The notes under the pieces were generated by a model that was not told the origin of the DNA, did no database searches, and was given only the letters and a program-made list of their open reading frames with translations. 64,000 nt of DNA, from positions 40,134,966 through 40,198,965 of the forward strand of contig NC_041019.1 of the NCBI RefSeq assembly GCF_004193775.1. Direction: 5' to 3'. This stretch comes from Glycine soja (Eukaryota > Streptophyta > Magnoliopsida > Fabales > Fabaceae). The position numbers and the translations under genes were made by a program. Positions 23,463 through 35,714 of this stretch are shown in pieces. The first letter of the stretch is position 1. Each line of letters opens with the position of its first letter.

Positions 23463-23869
23463 AAGATTTTTTCTATCTAATTTGAATCTTCAACTGTATT
23501 TATTTAACCTATATTATGTTCGTTGTGTAAAGCTTTATTGCACTCCTAAATATCCATAGCCAAGTGTATTCTCCATTTCCGTGATGGTGTGCTACTGAAT
23601 TTGACCATGTGCACATGATGTATAGACCTTATTGAAGCTTTTGATATGCAAGAGATTATACAGGTTATAGTCAAAAAGCTAGTTAATGCATCATTGCTTG
23701 AATTATGAAATTATAGAGGTTTTTTTTGTGAACATTGACTTTGGGTTCTTGCATTTGATACTGGATATTTTAATAGGCAAATATTTATGGACAAAATGCT
23801 AGTTAATGCCTGGAAAGACAATACAAAAAGATATAAAACATTTGGTGTGAAAAAAACATCAATTTTGAA

Positions 23870-24340
23870 ATTGCTTTCAAAGATGATTATTAGCTAATAA
23901 CCATCTTTGAATGTCGAAGCACACACAACATTCAAAGACGGTTATTAGCCAATAACCATATTCGCCAATAACCGTCTTTGAATGTCGAATCAGACGCAAC
24001 ATTCAAAGATAGTTATTAGATAATAACCATCTTTAAATGTCGAAGCAAACACAACATTCAAAGACGGTTATTAGTTTGAATGTGAAGCAGACGCAGCATT
24101 CAAAGACGGTTATTAGCTAATAACCGTCTTTGAATGTTGTGTCTGCTTCGACATTCAAAGACAGTTATTAGTTAATAACCGTCTTTGAATGTTGTGTCTG
24201 CTTCGACATTCAAAGACAATTATTACATAATAATCGTCTTTGAATGATTCTAACTTTCAAAAACGGTTATTAAAATAACTGTCATAAAAAGCAATTTGGT
24301 TTTAACGACGTTATATACAACGACGGTTTACAACCGTCGT
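23870..24340. repeat. Right subterminal repeats with long palindromes
   Basis: About ten units ATTCAAAGACGGTTATTA or their complement TAATAACCGTCTTTGAAT occur in both orientations. At 24097-24136 they form a perfect 40-bp palindrome (two abutting 20-bp arms). Nearer the end, AACGACGGTTTACAACC and CGTCGTTAAAAG (24318-24346) repeat the ACGG/CCGT theme of the left end. Confidence 0.85.
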
Positions 24341-24386
24341 TAAAAGAACTTATTAGTCATCGTAAAAAGCCATTTTTCTAGTAGTG

Positions 24387-25305
24387 GTTATATAATCGAG
24401 CTTTCTTGGTATATTTATATTTAGAGGATTATTGGTAACATGTTGTCTAGCATATTCTTTTAAATCTTTTTTTAGTTGATTAAAATTTATTGAAAGTTAT
24501 GAAATCGAAAAAAAAATATTAAATATGATATAAGATCCATAAAATTTTGTTATTTTTAATAAATTTCAACCAATTAAAAAAAGTATATACAAAAGAGTCT
24601 ATTCTTAGCGTTTCTCATTTATAATTATAGGTTTCCCTTAGAACTGCTATAAAAGAATATTTCATAAAGAAAAATGTTATTTGGTACAAATCTTATTTCG
24701 TCAAATATGCACAACTGTGTTTTCTTTTAAAATTTACTCTATATATTAAAAATGTTAAACAGTTGGCCTAGCTGACGGTTCAGTATTTCACTTTATAAAC
24801 AATACTTGATTATTTTATACTATTCAATATTTCACTTTTTTAAAAACTATATAGTAAATTAGATGCTTTCAAAATTGATTATAATTATAATTGATACAAG
24901 AAAAAAAAACTTTTTACAAGTTTCATCTGAGGTAGAAAAGTGATTATTTTATATTAGTTATAATTATAATTGATGTCAAAAAGTTAAAATTACTTATTTT
25001 TGGTGAATAATTTTTAAAATTATCTACTTTGTTATATAATTTTACAAAATCACAATTATTTGATGATATTGTTCATTTAACTTTGATAACATAACTCCAA
25101 AATTAGTGACATAGAATCTAGGATCAAATATTTTACATTTTTTATCTTTTAAACTTTAATTTAATTTATTGATTTTAAAAAAATAAATGCACATAAAAAA
25201 TAACTCCATAATTTGTGTAATCCGTACTCCCTCACTTTTGCACCATATAGCTTTGTTGATTTGTTAATTAGCTAATAGAAAGTTTTCCCTTTGGTTTCGT
25301 GAAAA
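24387..25305. other. AT-rich spacer between two CACTA elements
   Basis: No open frame, repeat or RNA gene is recognised. This short segment between two element ends may be the original local chromosomal DNA. Confidence 0.45.
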
Positions 25306-25537
25306 CACTACTAGATTTTTTGCTGTGGAATTTTCACAAAAAATCACAAGAAACTGATGTCCTACGTATTTAATTCCACAGGTAAAACAATCATAGATAA
25401 TTGATTTCTGTCAATTATTAAGTTGCAAGAAATTTTTTGCGGATTTTCCTGCGAATAAAATCCATAAGACATTTCCTGCATAATAAAGTCCCAAAAAAAT
25501 CTGCAGAATAAAATCTGCAGGGTAATTTACTATGTTT

Positions 25538-25540
<3 letters not shown>

Positions 25541-25573
<33 letters not shown>
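25541..25573. repeat. AT dinucleotide microsatellite
   Basis: About sixteen AT units, followed by further AT-rich sequence to about 25600. Confidence 0.95.
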
Positions 25574-25577
<4 letters not shown>

Positions 25578-25974
25578 TATATGTATATAATTTTTTTAAA
25601 ATGATCTTTTAATTTAAAAATATATAAATTTCTTTAATTTATTTTTAAAATATAGAAAATTTTATTTAATTTTTAAAATACTAATAAAATTAAAAATCCA
25701 ACTTTATAATTCAAAAAATAAGTATTGTTTAAAATATTAAAAAGAAGAAGAATATCTCTTATTTAAGAGTTCAATTTGAGTTATTAATGTTTTTAAAATA
25801 TTTTGTATGTGTTACTGGGTATCATCTCATACCCTAAAATTAATAAAAAAAACTATATGAATAGGAAATATTTCTTCGGGTTATTTTCCTTGAATTAAAT
25901 GTCAACAATAACAATTCATGTTACATTTTGATCGAACAAGCAATCTATGAGTATAAATTATAGATTTAACATCC

Positions 25975-26210
25975 CTAGGTTAACATCATTTTGGACAAAA
26001 CCAATGTTAACAAAAACGTGATGGCATTCTTGTAAATAAGATGAGTTTATTAATATCGGTTTTGTCAAAACTGATGTTAACTAATAATGTTAACATCGAT
26101 TTTGTGAAAAATCGATGTTAACATTAGTTTATTAACATCGGTTTTTTTAAAACCGATGTTAACAATATTAGTTAATATCGATTTTTTTAAAAAAAACCAA
26201 TGTTGTTTTT
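25975..26210. repeat. CACTA subterminal repeats (TTAACATCGGTTTT family)
   Basis: At least six copies of TTAACATCGGTTTT or its complement in both orientations, for example near 25980, 26055, 26090, 26115, 26135 and 26175. Adjacent inverted pairs can fold (GTTAACATCGATTTT with AAAATCGATGTTAAC at about 26088-26122). The motif differs from the ACGGTT type of the other elements, so a second CACTA family is present. Confidence 0.8.
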
Positions 26211-26219
26211 TTACTTAAA

Positions 26220-27270
26220 TTAAAAACCCAAGACCCTTTTATGCCCGCACTTAGTCTCGCAAAGCCACACTCGTCACGACTCTGACCCCGTGTCAGCCGC
26301 AAGTATTGTCACTGTCATCATCTCTGACCCTGTGTCTGTCGTCGCACTCTGTTGTGTTTGTCGTCATGCTCATCGTCGTGTCCTGGTAAGTTGTGTAGAA
26401 CGAAGACCCTTTTTTGATCCTTCTAGTTCTTCTTCTTCTTCTTCTTCTTTTGTCTCCAATGCCACAACCACTCACCTTTTCGTTCTCTCCTTGAATGCTG
26501 CTTTCCCTTTTTTGCACCATGCGCCACCTCTTCCTCCTGCCTCTTTGTAAGTCCCATTTTCTCACTTTTCATCATTTTTATTTTATCTCTCATATTATAA
26601 CTCATGTGGGTGTGCTGAATTCCATTGTTGGGTATTTTGTTTTGAGGAAGCAGTGTTTGAGCTGAATAAATTTTCAGCATTGCTATGGTGTTTAAAGTGC
26701 ATTGTTGTTGATGATTTTTTTTTAGTTTAATTAACTATGTTTACTTGCATTATTCTCTAGTTTCATGATTGCTATTGCTAGTTTCTAATTTCTAATGTTT
26801 AATATGATGAGAACTAAGAAGGGGTAGTGGCATCTGCAGCCAGAGTGTGGGTTTTGGAATTGTTTTAGTTTTACATTCAGAGCTATTTTTTTGTGCAATG
26901 TAATAAAAAGAAAGAAACTCTGGTCATGAATTTTGGTTTCGTACAAACAATGTTGTTGTTTTTGACATTTTATTGGTCTTTAATCATATTAACAAGGGAG
27001 CTTGAGTGATTTAGCCCTTATAATATAGAGTTCATCTTCCAAAATTAGGCTACATCATGTTAATTATTGATCGGTATAGTTGGATCCTTGATTTTGGAGA
27101 CTTAGTGTTGCAATGCTAGACAACCACCCTTTTGCTTGGGAATGTGCATTTGTGAGATGCAAAAATCATTTCCCTATCAATTTTTTTAGTGAAAAGGAAC
27201 CTATCATTTTCTTTAATGTATCGTATGTAACAATAGATAATGTCGTAGCACAAATGCAAGATATACTTAC
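26220..27270 (+). other. Leader-like region of the second CACTA element
   Basis: Base composition becomes balanced at 26240-26560 (TCGTCACGACTCTGACC and similar), with a CTT triplet run at 26428-26448. This is where the first exon of a CACTA gene normally lies. The frames open on both strands here are low-complexity and I assign no product. 26570-27270 is AT-rich. Confidence 0.35.
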
Positions 27271-27357
27271 AGCCATCATGGAGATATGCCCGACCCCTTG
27301 TGGAGCCAATTGCTATCTTCATCCTCTTTAGGCAATCCAAAATTGGCCATTCACTTC
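27271..27357 (-). pseudogene. Receptor-like kinase exon (PERK-like), fragment
   Basis: An 87-bp minus-strand stretch between AG (before 27357) and GT (after 27271) reads SEWPILDCLKRMKIAIG, then STRGRAYLHDG. This fits the helix E block of plant receptor kinases of the PERK group (W-xx-R-x-KIA-x-GSA-(K/R)-G-x-AYLHE). No other kinase exon is nearby. It is not part of the complete kinase at 2563-5759, whose exon structure differs. Probably a captured piece in the second CACTA element. Confidence 0.5.
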
Positions 27358-27556
27358 CTGTGAGCAGAACACACACAAACAATAAACACATTAGAATCAC
27401 TTCATACATTTAGAAAAACACAAACTCATATCTTAAAAAATAAAAGAAACTCACGTTACTTTAGATTTCCAAGCTGACATATAAGTGGATTATACGTATT
27501 GATTTTAAAAAGAGTATGAAATTCAATTGCCACATAGGGCTAAAGATAGGTCCAAA

Positions 27557-27745
27557 TTAATTCTTTCTTTGAGAGTGAGTGGACGAACTAGAGCAGTCCT
27601 TGTAGTTGTTGCCAAACCCAGGGCATGATGAGATTGCCTCACTTATCTCACTGCCTGAACTCTGAGGTGAAGGATTTGGTAATGTGAGCGATAAGGACAA
27701 TTCATCTTCAACTTTTGCATTAGTTGTCTCAGTAGTAGTGTTCAC
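27557..27745 (-). pseudogene. Short frame with EAR-like LSLSLTLP motif, unidentified
   Basis: A 62-residue minus frame contains DELSLSLTLPNPSPQSSG and is serine-rich after that. LxLxL is the EAR repression motif of many plant transcription regulators, so this may be a piece of such a gene captured by the CACTA element. There is no DNA-binding domain and no family assignment is possible. Confidence 0.35.
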
Positions 27746-27799
27746 AAGTACATTACTAGGCTTTGGAGTACTCTTTTCTTCATTTAATTTAGTATCCTA

Positions 27800-30474
27800 T
27801 AACAAGGAGAACACACACGAAAGCAAATAATGACTAATTATTCTCACTTGTGCAAAGGAAACATTGATTATAGCAAGAGTTATCCCACATTTGGTGACTA
27901 TTCCTAATGCATGTACTGAAATAATACTAGGAAGGGAAAAATCAAGAAAGAAAAGTAGGTAGTTCTTTTTGAAAAACAGTGTTCCTAATAACACCCTACT
28001 TGCCATTTGTTTTTATTAATTATTACAAGTATTTACCACATAAGCAGATGTGAAGATTTGAACAAATAGATGTTGTGTAATTAAAAAAAATTATGAAATA
28101 CTACACTTCATATCCATATATCCACATACTAGATTTGAACACCAATTATATGTTTTGTATTTTATGGTGTATTTTATGGTGTAGGAAGAACTTGAGGTTA
28201 AGTCCAAGTAGTAGGGCCTCTACCTTTAAAAGAAAAATTTGTATAGATGCAATAAAGGGCATAGTATAAATTTCCATATAAAAAGTCAGAATTTGAATAA
28301 TTTGGGAAGACCACTGAATGTGGAAAAAACTCAGAATATAAATTAGAAGCTATGATGACCCTTTCGACCACATTGCAGCCATGATAAATTTTGGACAATT
28401 ACAAGCCCCCTCAATTCCCACTAAACGTCCTCTCTAGTTGTACAAGGGGACCAAAACAATCTAACCACTCCATAAGGCGATCAAATGTTTACATAAAGTA
28501 ACGTACCTATGTTCAATACTTCACGTTTTCTTATTTTAGCCCATTTCATTTCGCTCGCATATACAAGCATGGTTCTTAAAAAACCAACTTCGTGAGTGAG
28601 AACAAAGTAAATAAAAATACACAAAGTAAATAAAAAACCAACTTTTGCAAACTCATATTTTGTTGCCATATCAGTTTTAAAAATTGATAGTATGTGAACT
28701 CTTTTTTCATTTACCCTTTGCTCCCTCGTGCTGAATTTTCCACCAATTTGGCTGATTGTATAATACACACCGATAAACTTCTTCCTTCAAGTTTATTTTT
28801 CTCTCTTTGGAAGTTATTTTACCTATTCTTGTTGAATCAAATTATCAAATTATTTTTCCTGGCTTGTAGGGTGTAGATTTGTCCCACGTATTTTGTGCAA
28901 AAGAAAGACGTTGCTCCTATCATTAAAAGCTACTGACCGAGTTGATTGAGCACCCTATTTTGGAAGAATCATTTAGTGTTAGGAATAACTTCTATGTACT
29001 TAATTTAGATATTTTTGTTTACACATTTCAAAATACCAAGTGGTTGTTGATTTTAGTGATACTAATTAATTTTAGGGAAGAGGACACGAAAATCATATCA
29101 AGCAATGTTCTTGCTGAAGTTGACAAGTGGATAGAAAGATTTGATCATCTAGTCATTGGTAATACTTGTCTCTAGCCTTTCATACAACTTATATGAACTG
29201 TGAAGGTTAGCATTTTTACTACAAAAAAATTTCTTGGCTTGTAAAAAAACTTGTGGTTAGTCTGTATTTCTAATGTATTATATTTTGCCTCTTAAGAAAA
29301 AGCATGACTTGTTACCAATCAATTAATTAATTTAATTATGATAGATGAAACATCTTGGAGTTTAGGGTATTTCTTATGATGCTATCTAAGGAACATGTAT
29401 AAGTAGGCCATGGACACGTAGAATATTAATAAAAAATCCAGCTAGTAAGAATAAATAAGTTTATTTTTGTTATAATTGATATTTATAGTTAGCTATATGA
29501 TTATGCATCAGCATCGCATGCTTTTTGTCCCTACCAAATTGCATAAGATTGGGAGTTTGTGATTCTGACAAAAAAATTATAAACTCAGTTATTGGTTTTG
29601 AACAATAATTCAAATAATATCCATAAGTTGTTGATTTCACTGTTTCTAGCATTTTTGGGGTGTCTTGACTTGCTTGGTTTTTTTGTTGAGCCTTGACTTC
29701 CTTGCTCCCACTCTAACCCAGCTTCACACTAGTTTGTTGCTTGAATTGTTGGTAAGTTTGTCAATCAACTTTTGTATGTCACATGTTAGCAATATGGTTG
29801 ATGATTGATGTAGGTGCGGAATTTTTATATCTAATGTTTTTGGGAATGATGATTGATGTAGGTGATCATTGAGTTCTTTATTGGATTGTTGCTCTATTTT
29901 TGGATTGTGTTGCTCATCATCACAGGTACAAATGTTTTTTGTAAACTGTTGATATTGATGTTTGGTACCAATGTTTTTATTACTTGCTCACTGCCATTAA
30001 AGAGAATTGATATATGCTATACAAATTATGTTCATCATGAGTGAACCTTAGATTCCCGTTTGAGATTGAATACAATGATTCTTGCAGATAGTTTGCATTA
30101 ATCATTGTATTGAATCTTGAATTGTCCGTTTGGACAGTTTGGGGAGACTCATATTTTTATGGTAGATTCATGCGTTAAGGTAAAGATTATTTTGTTGAAT
30201 TTGATGAAATTTTGGTACAATGCATTTCTAGTTGTTCTCTGAGTGCATACTTGATTGTCAGGGAATTAATCTCACCGCTTTCATGTCGTGTACTTGGAGA
30301 TCAATACAAAATGCTACCGAAATTTTTTCAAATTTAACAAAATAGACTTAACCTTGACGTATGAAGCTACCATAAAAAAAATGTCTTCCTGAATGAGATA
30401 GGGCCACACCTATAATGAAAAGTGAGATTTTTGTGCATCGAATAACTTTGTGAGTATCACTGAATTATTATTTA
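27800..30474. other. Mostly non-coding CACTA interior and TNP2 leader
   Basis: 27800-29800 is AT-rich. A plus-strand frame at 28942-29175 with VLAEVDKWIERFDHLVIG looks exon-like but is unidentified. 29845-30474 is the untranslated leader of the TNP2 gene: it is closely repeated at 53360-53970 in front of the same start codon in another CACTA copy (shared block GAATGATGATTGATGTAGG). Confidence 0.5.
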
Positions 30475-31635
30475 GATGGATCGAAGTTGGATGAATGAAA
30501 GTCACATGAGCCCTACATATGAAGAAGGCATGGAAGAGTTCCTGCAATTTGCTTCTGAAAGAAGTCGATCGGATGGGGACGAAATGTTTTTTTGTCCTTG
30601 TATAAATTGTTTGAACGAGAGATGACAAATATTGGACGACATACGGGAACATCTGTTGTGTGATGGGATTAAGAAAAATTATACAACGTAGATATGACAT
30701 GGTGAATTGACAAACATGCAAAGGGGGTCCCAATTTGAACCATTTGATGTAGAAATGAGAGATCGCTTAGAGGATATGATTTATGATCTTGGACAAGAGT
30801 CTTTTCAGCAAGCACATGCCCCTATGTATGATACATTGTAAACTGATTCAAAGAAGCCTTTGTATCCAGAGTGCAAGAATTCCTTGATGTTGTTGTCAGC
30901 GGTGTTAAGTTTGGTTAATGTGAAGGCCAGATATAGGTGGAGTGACAAAAGCTTTAGTTCACTGCTTCAAGTAGTGCACAATATGTTTCCAGAGGAAAAC
31001 ACGTTGCCAAAAAGTTATTATCAGGCCAAGAAAATATTGTGTCAAATGGGTATGGAGTATCAGAAGATTCATGCTTGCCCTAATGATTGCATACTGTACA
31101 GACGTGAGTTTCAAGAAATGCACAAAATGCCCTAGGTGTGGGGTATCACGGTACAAAGTGAACAATGATGACGAGTGTAGTAGTGACAAAAACTCAAAGA
31201 AGGGCCCCCTAGCGAAGGTGTTGTGGTATCTTCCCATCATTCCAAGATTTAAGCGTCTGTTTGCTAATGGAGACGACACAAAAGACCTTACATGGCATGC
31301 AAATGGGAGAAACTACGATGGAATGCTTTGTCATCCGGCTGATTCCTCCCAGTGGAAGAACATTGATAGTTTGTATCCGGATTTCGGTAAAGAGGCAAGA
31401 AATCTTAGGCTTGGATTAGCCACTGATGGAATGAATCCAGATGGCATTTTAAGCACTTAACACAGTTCATGGCCAGTTTTGCTAGTAATTTACAATTTGC
31501 CTTCTTGGTTGTGCATGAAGTGAAAATACATGTTGTTGTCTATGATGATATCAAGCCCAAAATAGTCAGGAAATGACATAGATGTTTATCTCAATCCCTT
31601 GATTGAAGACTTGACAAAGTTGTGGGACGAGGGGG
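30475..31635 (+). pseudogene. TNP2-type CACTA transposase, 5' part
   Basis: From ATG at 30475 the frame reads MDRSWMNESHMSP, FLQFASERS and FFCPCINCLN, then hits TGA (about 30622). Similarity continues through DDIREHLLCDG, ELYP-type CKNSLMLLSAVLSLVNVK, LPKSYYQAKKILCQMG, IHACPNDCILYR, WYLPIIPRFKRLFAN, MLCHPADSSQWK and LRLGLATDGMNPDG, with several stops and a frameshift near 31130. These are successive blocks of the En/Spm TNP2 transposase: the N-terminal transposase-associated domain, then the catalytic core. The frame stops at LWDEGV, where the retrotransposon begins at 31636, and resumes at 50343. Non-functional. Confidence 0.88.
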
Positions 31636-33235
31636 TGTCGCAACGTGCCCTTTTGCGGGCGAGCGAAGGCGAGGCTCACGGGTGCGCTTTCCAAAGGAGG
31701 AAAGATGCGCGGAGTTGCCACCAACGTTTATTTGTGGAAAACGTCGGGAAAACCGAAGGAAACCGGTCAAAATGAAAATTCTAAGTTCGGGAGTTGTATT
31801 TACGTTTGAGGAAGGTATTAGCACCTCTTACGTTTGTCTCGAAGGACAACAGCCTATTTTTTAGAATTGTGGAAATTGTATTACCTTAACTTTTATTTCT
31901 TTTATTTTTTGAGGTCGACAAAAGCGGGGCTTTTGCTCCTACATACCCTCCATCGAAGAGGAAATCAGACCTACGCAGTTCTTTCTTAAGAGTGAATCAA
32001 GTGATTCTTTTTACTTGAAAGGTGAACATTTTAAGGCGTTGGACCTTAAAAATGATCCATTTAACTTGGTAAGGAAAACTGAAATGATAAACTTTCAAAC
32101 CCTATTTTTTGTGGACGAGCTTGACTAGGCGAGTTGATTTTAGCCTTAGTTTCACTTTAATTATTAGTCAATTCAATTAAGAATGAGAAATCCCAAAGAG
32201 AAAATGTCCGATTGATTTTTTTCGCTTCATTTTACTAAAAGATATTTTTTATTATTATATTATTATTTTACCTCTTTTTTGATTTCCAACGTGGTTACGG
32301 CACGACCGAACGGTCGGAATTCATTTTAACAGAAATTAACGAATACTACAATTCAAATGATCGGTGGAAATTTATTTTATTTTTAGATTAGGCGAGAAAC
32401 GACTTAAATAAATGACTGAAGCACGTCAAAATGGGGTATAGAAAGCGAATGAAAACGAGAATAAAAATACATGAAACAAATGGGGACAACCACGGGTACA
32501 GAATAAATTGAAAAGCTCGGTTTGAGGTACTTACCAGTTGAAGACTAAAGAAAACGAAGAACGAATGATGAATGTCGAAGAACGGTTGAAAATCTTCGCG
32601 TAATTACTCATGGAAACGTTACGGAAGCGCCTCAGCTTGGATTTTTTTCACGGAAACAATTTTCCTCAGCAATTTCGAGAGAATAAGAAGTGCCAAGAAG
32701 GCTGACCCCTTTTCTTCTTCACTCCTTCCCCTATTTATAGCAAAATAGGGGAGGAGCTTGCCACCCAGCTCGCCCAGGCGAGCAAGGTTGCTTCCTCCAG
32801 AAGCAACCGCCTTCTGGAGGAAGAAACAGGAAGGCCCAAGTGGGCCTGATTGCTATTTGTACCCCCTTTTTACTAAATGCACCCCCTTTTACTTTTTTTG
32901 GTAATTTTTTTTCCGTAACGTTACGAAACTTTACGAATTTCGTAACGATACTTATTTTCCTTCCACAAGGTTACGAATCCTTACGGATTATGTATTTACT
33001 CTTTTTTAGCTTTCGAAGAAGTTACGAAAACTCACGGATTGCGCAAAAACACCTCTTTTTGATTTCCGTCACATTACGGAATTTCACGGATCGCGTAAGC
33101 CTGCTTCCTTTTGATTTCCGGCACGTCTCGGGACTTCACATATTGTGCAACAAAGGGTGCCAAGTATCTCAAAGCGGCCAATCAAAGGTTTCATATCATC
33201 AAATAATAATCCCCGGACGAAATTAGGGTATGACA
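31636..33235 (-). repeat. 3' LTR of the Tat/Ogre-like element
   Basis: 1600 bp; on the element strand it begins TGTCATACCCTAATTTCG and ends GTTGCGACA. It retains a 38-bp segment (31919-31956) missing from the other LTR. A CTATAAATAG box is at 32731-32740. The small frames within it (for example 31591-31824 and 32840-33226) are not genes. Confidence 0.95.
32728..32846 (-). promoter_or_regulatory. LTR core promoter packed with inverted repeats
   Basis: Four inverted repeats within 120 bp: CCCCTATTT/AAATAGGGG around the TATA box (32728-32736/32743-32751), GCTCGCC/GGCGAGC (32768-32783), TTCCTCCAGAAG/CTTCTGGAGGAA (32792-32803/32811-32822) and GGCCCA/TGGGCC (32833-32846). A competing pair GTTGCTTC/GAAGCAAC (32787-32794/32800-32807) overlaps the third. 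The TATA box at 32731-32740 reads the same on both strands. Promoter function is inferred from the TATA box and LTR position. Confidence 0.65.
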
Positions 33236-33250
33236 ATTGCCCCTCTTTAC
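33236..33250 (-). promoter_or_regulatory. Polypurine tract (plus-strand primer)
   Basis: On the element strand the bases just before the 3' LTR read GTAAAGAGGGGCAAT, a purine run of the kind used to prime plus-strand DNA synthesis. Confidence 0.75.
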
Positions 33251-33492
33251 TTACCTCTTATCGGAGATAAGAGGAAAGCAAAGATAAGACACTGATTTCG
33301 TTCGTCCTGCCCTTTCCGTGATTAGTCTATAACGACTCTCGTCTCTCCTTCTTCTTTCTCTGCACAACACAAAACAAACACAAACAACAAAAACACCGAT
33401 AACATAATATACACATATTTGGCGAAGGAACCGATCGGGAAAATAACAACAAAACATATTTCCCAGTCACCGGAGGCTCTGCGCTTGATAAC

Positions 33493-33897
33493 GGAGGACA
33501 CATGAACAGCGCTAGGCAATGAATTCATGGGTTTCCGAATAAGATTGGAGAATGGAGAATTGGCGAACAGCGCTAGGCAATCAATTCGCGGGGCTCCAGA
33601 CTCGTTGGTGGAGGACACATAAACAGCGCTAGGCAATGAATTCATGGGGCTCCGAAAAAAGTGGAGAATGGAGAATTGGAGAACAGCTCTAGACAATAAA
33701 TTCGCGGGGCTCCAGACTCGTTGGTGGAGGATGCATGAACAGCGCTAGGCAATAAATTCATGGGGCTCCGAAAAAAGTGGTGAATGGAGAATTGGCGAAC
33801 AGCGCTAGGCAATAAATTCGCAAGGCTCCAGACTCGATGGTGGAGGACACATGAATAGCGCTAGGCAATGAATTCATGGGGCTCTGAATAAAAGTGG
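33493..33897. repeat. 116-117-bp tandem repeats, about 3.5 copies
   Basis: Units start at 33493, 33610, 33726 and 33842 (GGAGGACACAT or close). Each unit is itself double: ACAGCGCTAGGCAAT occurs twice per unit about 58 bp apart, once followed by GAATTCATGGGG and once by AATTCGCGGGGCTCC. Subrepeats in the 3' region are common in Ogre-type elements. Confidence 0.92.
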
Positions 33898-35714
33898 ACA
33901 TGCTTTTTGCAAAGAAAAATAAATCATTCGCGAGAGCAACATATCTTAGAGAAACAATATACTTGTGCCAAGGGTAATATTCCTTGTAACCGAAAATGAA
34001 GGGCAGGACGTCAACATTTAGCTTTTAAATGACCATGCGGGGGAAACATCGGGCTAAGCTGAAAATAAATCACTCATAGTGTATAAAACTCACACAGGAA
34101 AGTGTTTCATCCTATTCCCAAACCATAACTGCACCATGACTTTATTTTGCACACGATTTCCTATCGAATCAAAGATCAAACGTACGATCACGGACCAATA
34201 GGATTTTCTCGAGGGTAGTGTTTTTTGGAGAGGAAGTTGGGTGTTTCGGTCTTTTCCTCTTTGTTCATGTGGGGTGGGATATCGCCAGTCGAAAATGACT
34301 TTGAATGGCAATTCGAAAGGAAGAGACACCAAAAATGGGTTTTCCTTTGCCGACAGTCACTTATTTTGCCGAAAATTTATCTGGTCTGAAGATTTTCCAT
34401 TCCCTTTCTTTCATTGATCGAGAATTACTCTATTTTCCTCCGATCTTTTCCATTTTCACTTCCTTTCGATCTTCGATCGGGAATCCTTCTTTTTCTTCCT
34501 TTTTTATCTTTCTTTTCTTTTCATTCTTCCTTTTCTTCCCACTTCCTCCTTTCCTTTCTTTGGGAAATCGGGTTTTAGCATTCTATTTGCTCTCCCTTAA
34601 GGAGATTCCGCTGTCCTTTGCTTCGGGGGAAAGGATGAGGATTCTTTTTTATAGGCCAAGGTTCGAAAAGGTCTAAGGTTGTGTTTCAATGAGGTCTTTT
34701 ATCATGGGAACCCAATCTTGATATCTGGGGCAAAACAAATTTGGGTGTCAAGGTGTCGATTTCGGGCCGAACTTCCATATTATTCCATAAGGCACGCGTG
34801 ACAATGATGATTTGAAATCAACGTGCAAAATTAGTCATGGCTACAGCCAGGTGGGCACTCAAGCATCCCGTTTATGGCATTGTGATACTACGGTTGGGAA
34901 TTTACACAAACAAACCCAATGTTTCCAAGTTATGTTCTTTCATCAGTTCAATGAATTCATCCATTCTTATCTCGGTTATTCCGGAAAATAAACTCTTAGC
35001 GTCAGTCCCTTGTTTCCAGAAGATACGTTTGCTCTTTACGAATGATTTATACTTCTTAACTATAACATGTCGACCTTCGCGGTCTTTCTTTCTTTTTCCT
35101 TTTTGTTTCATTTTTATATATTCACAAAATTATACACCTATGGTCCTTTATGAAGAAATTTTCTTTGTATATCTACACTCTTATGCATGACAAACTCTTT
35201 CTGTATATGCATTGGAACTCTCTCTCTTTACGTCACACGGTCAAACCCTATTTACATTCAAAGATCTTTTTCGTTTTTCTCCAACACACACTTATGGTTC
35301 ATACAAAAGTTTCTTTATATACACTCGTTGTTCACACACACAAGAATCTCTCTACACGTATTTTTTTATAAAAACCCTTCTATGCACATTTTCCTTTTTC
35401 TTTATATACGCAGACATTTTATTCACTACACTTCTCTCTTTTTTTATCATGATTTTGGTTTATTTTATTTTTAGGACGATGTTCCTAAATGAAAAAAATC
35501 CTACGCGATTCCGGAATTTCTACAAACACTATTGACAACAGCGAAACAAGTACTAACGTAACGACTCAAACGATATGTATGTACAAAACAAAAGTCAATC
35601 AACACGAAACAAAAGTTAGTCCCTTAGTTAAACAAAAATAAGATGATATGTAACAGGAAAAAATAGAAACATAAACATAACATAAAAAGAAATACGGATC
35701 TAGGGATCTCCCAA
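33898..35714. other. 3' non-coding region of the Tat/Ogre-like element
   Basis: No coding similarity on either strand. The plus-strand open frames at 34305-34676, 34837-35190 and 35150-35535 run through a T/C-rich tract with no motif and lie antisense to the element. Long non-coding 3' regions are usual in this lineage. Confidence 0.6.

Noticed and set aside
26290..26680. Basic/serine-rich frames on both strands
   Set aside because: Low-complexity translation of a CTT run in a CACTA leader; no conserved domain.
34305..35535. Overlapping plus-strand open frames in the Tat/Ogre 3' region
   Set aside because: Antisense to the element, built of T/C-rich sequence, three frames open at once; no motif or homolog recognised.
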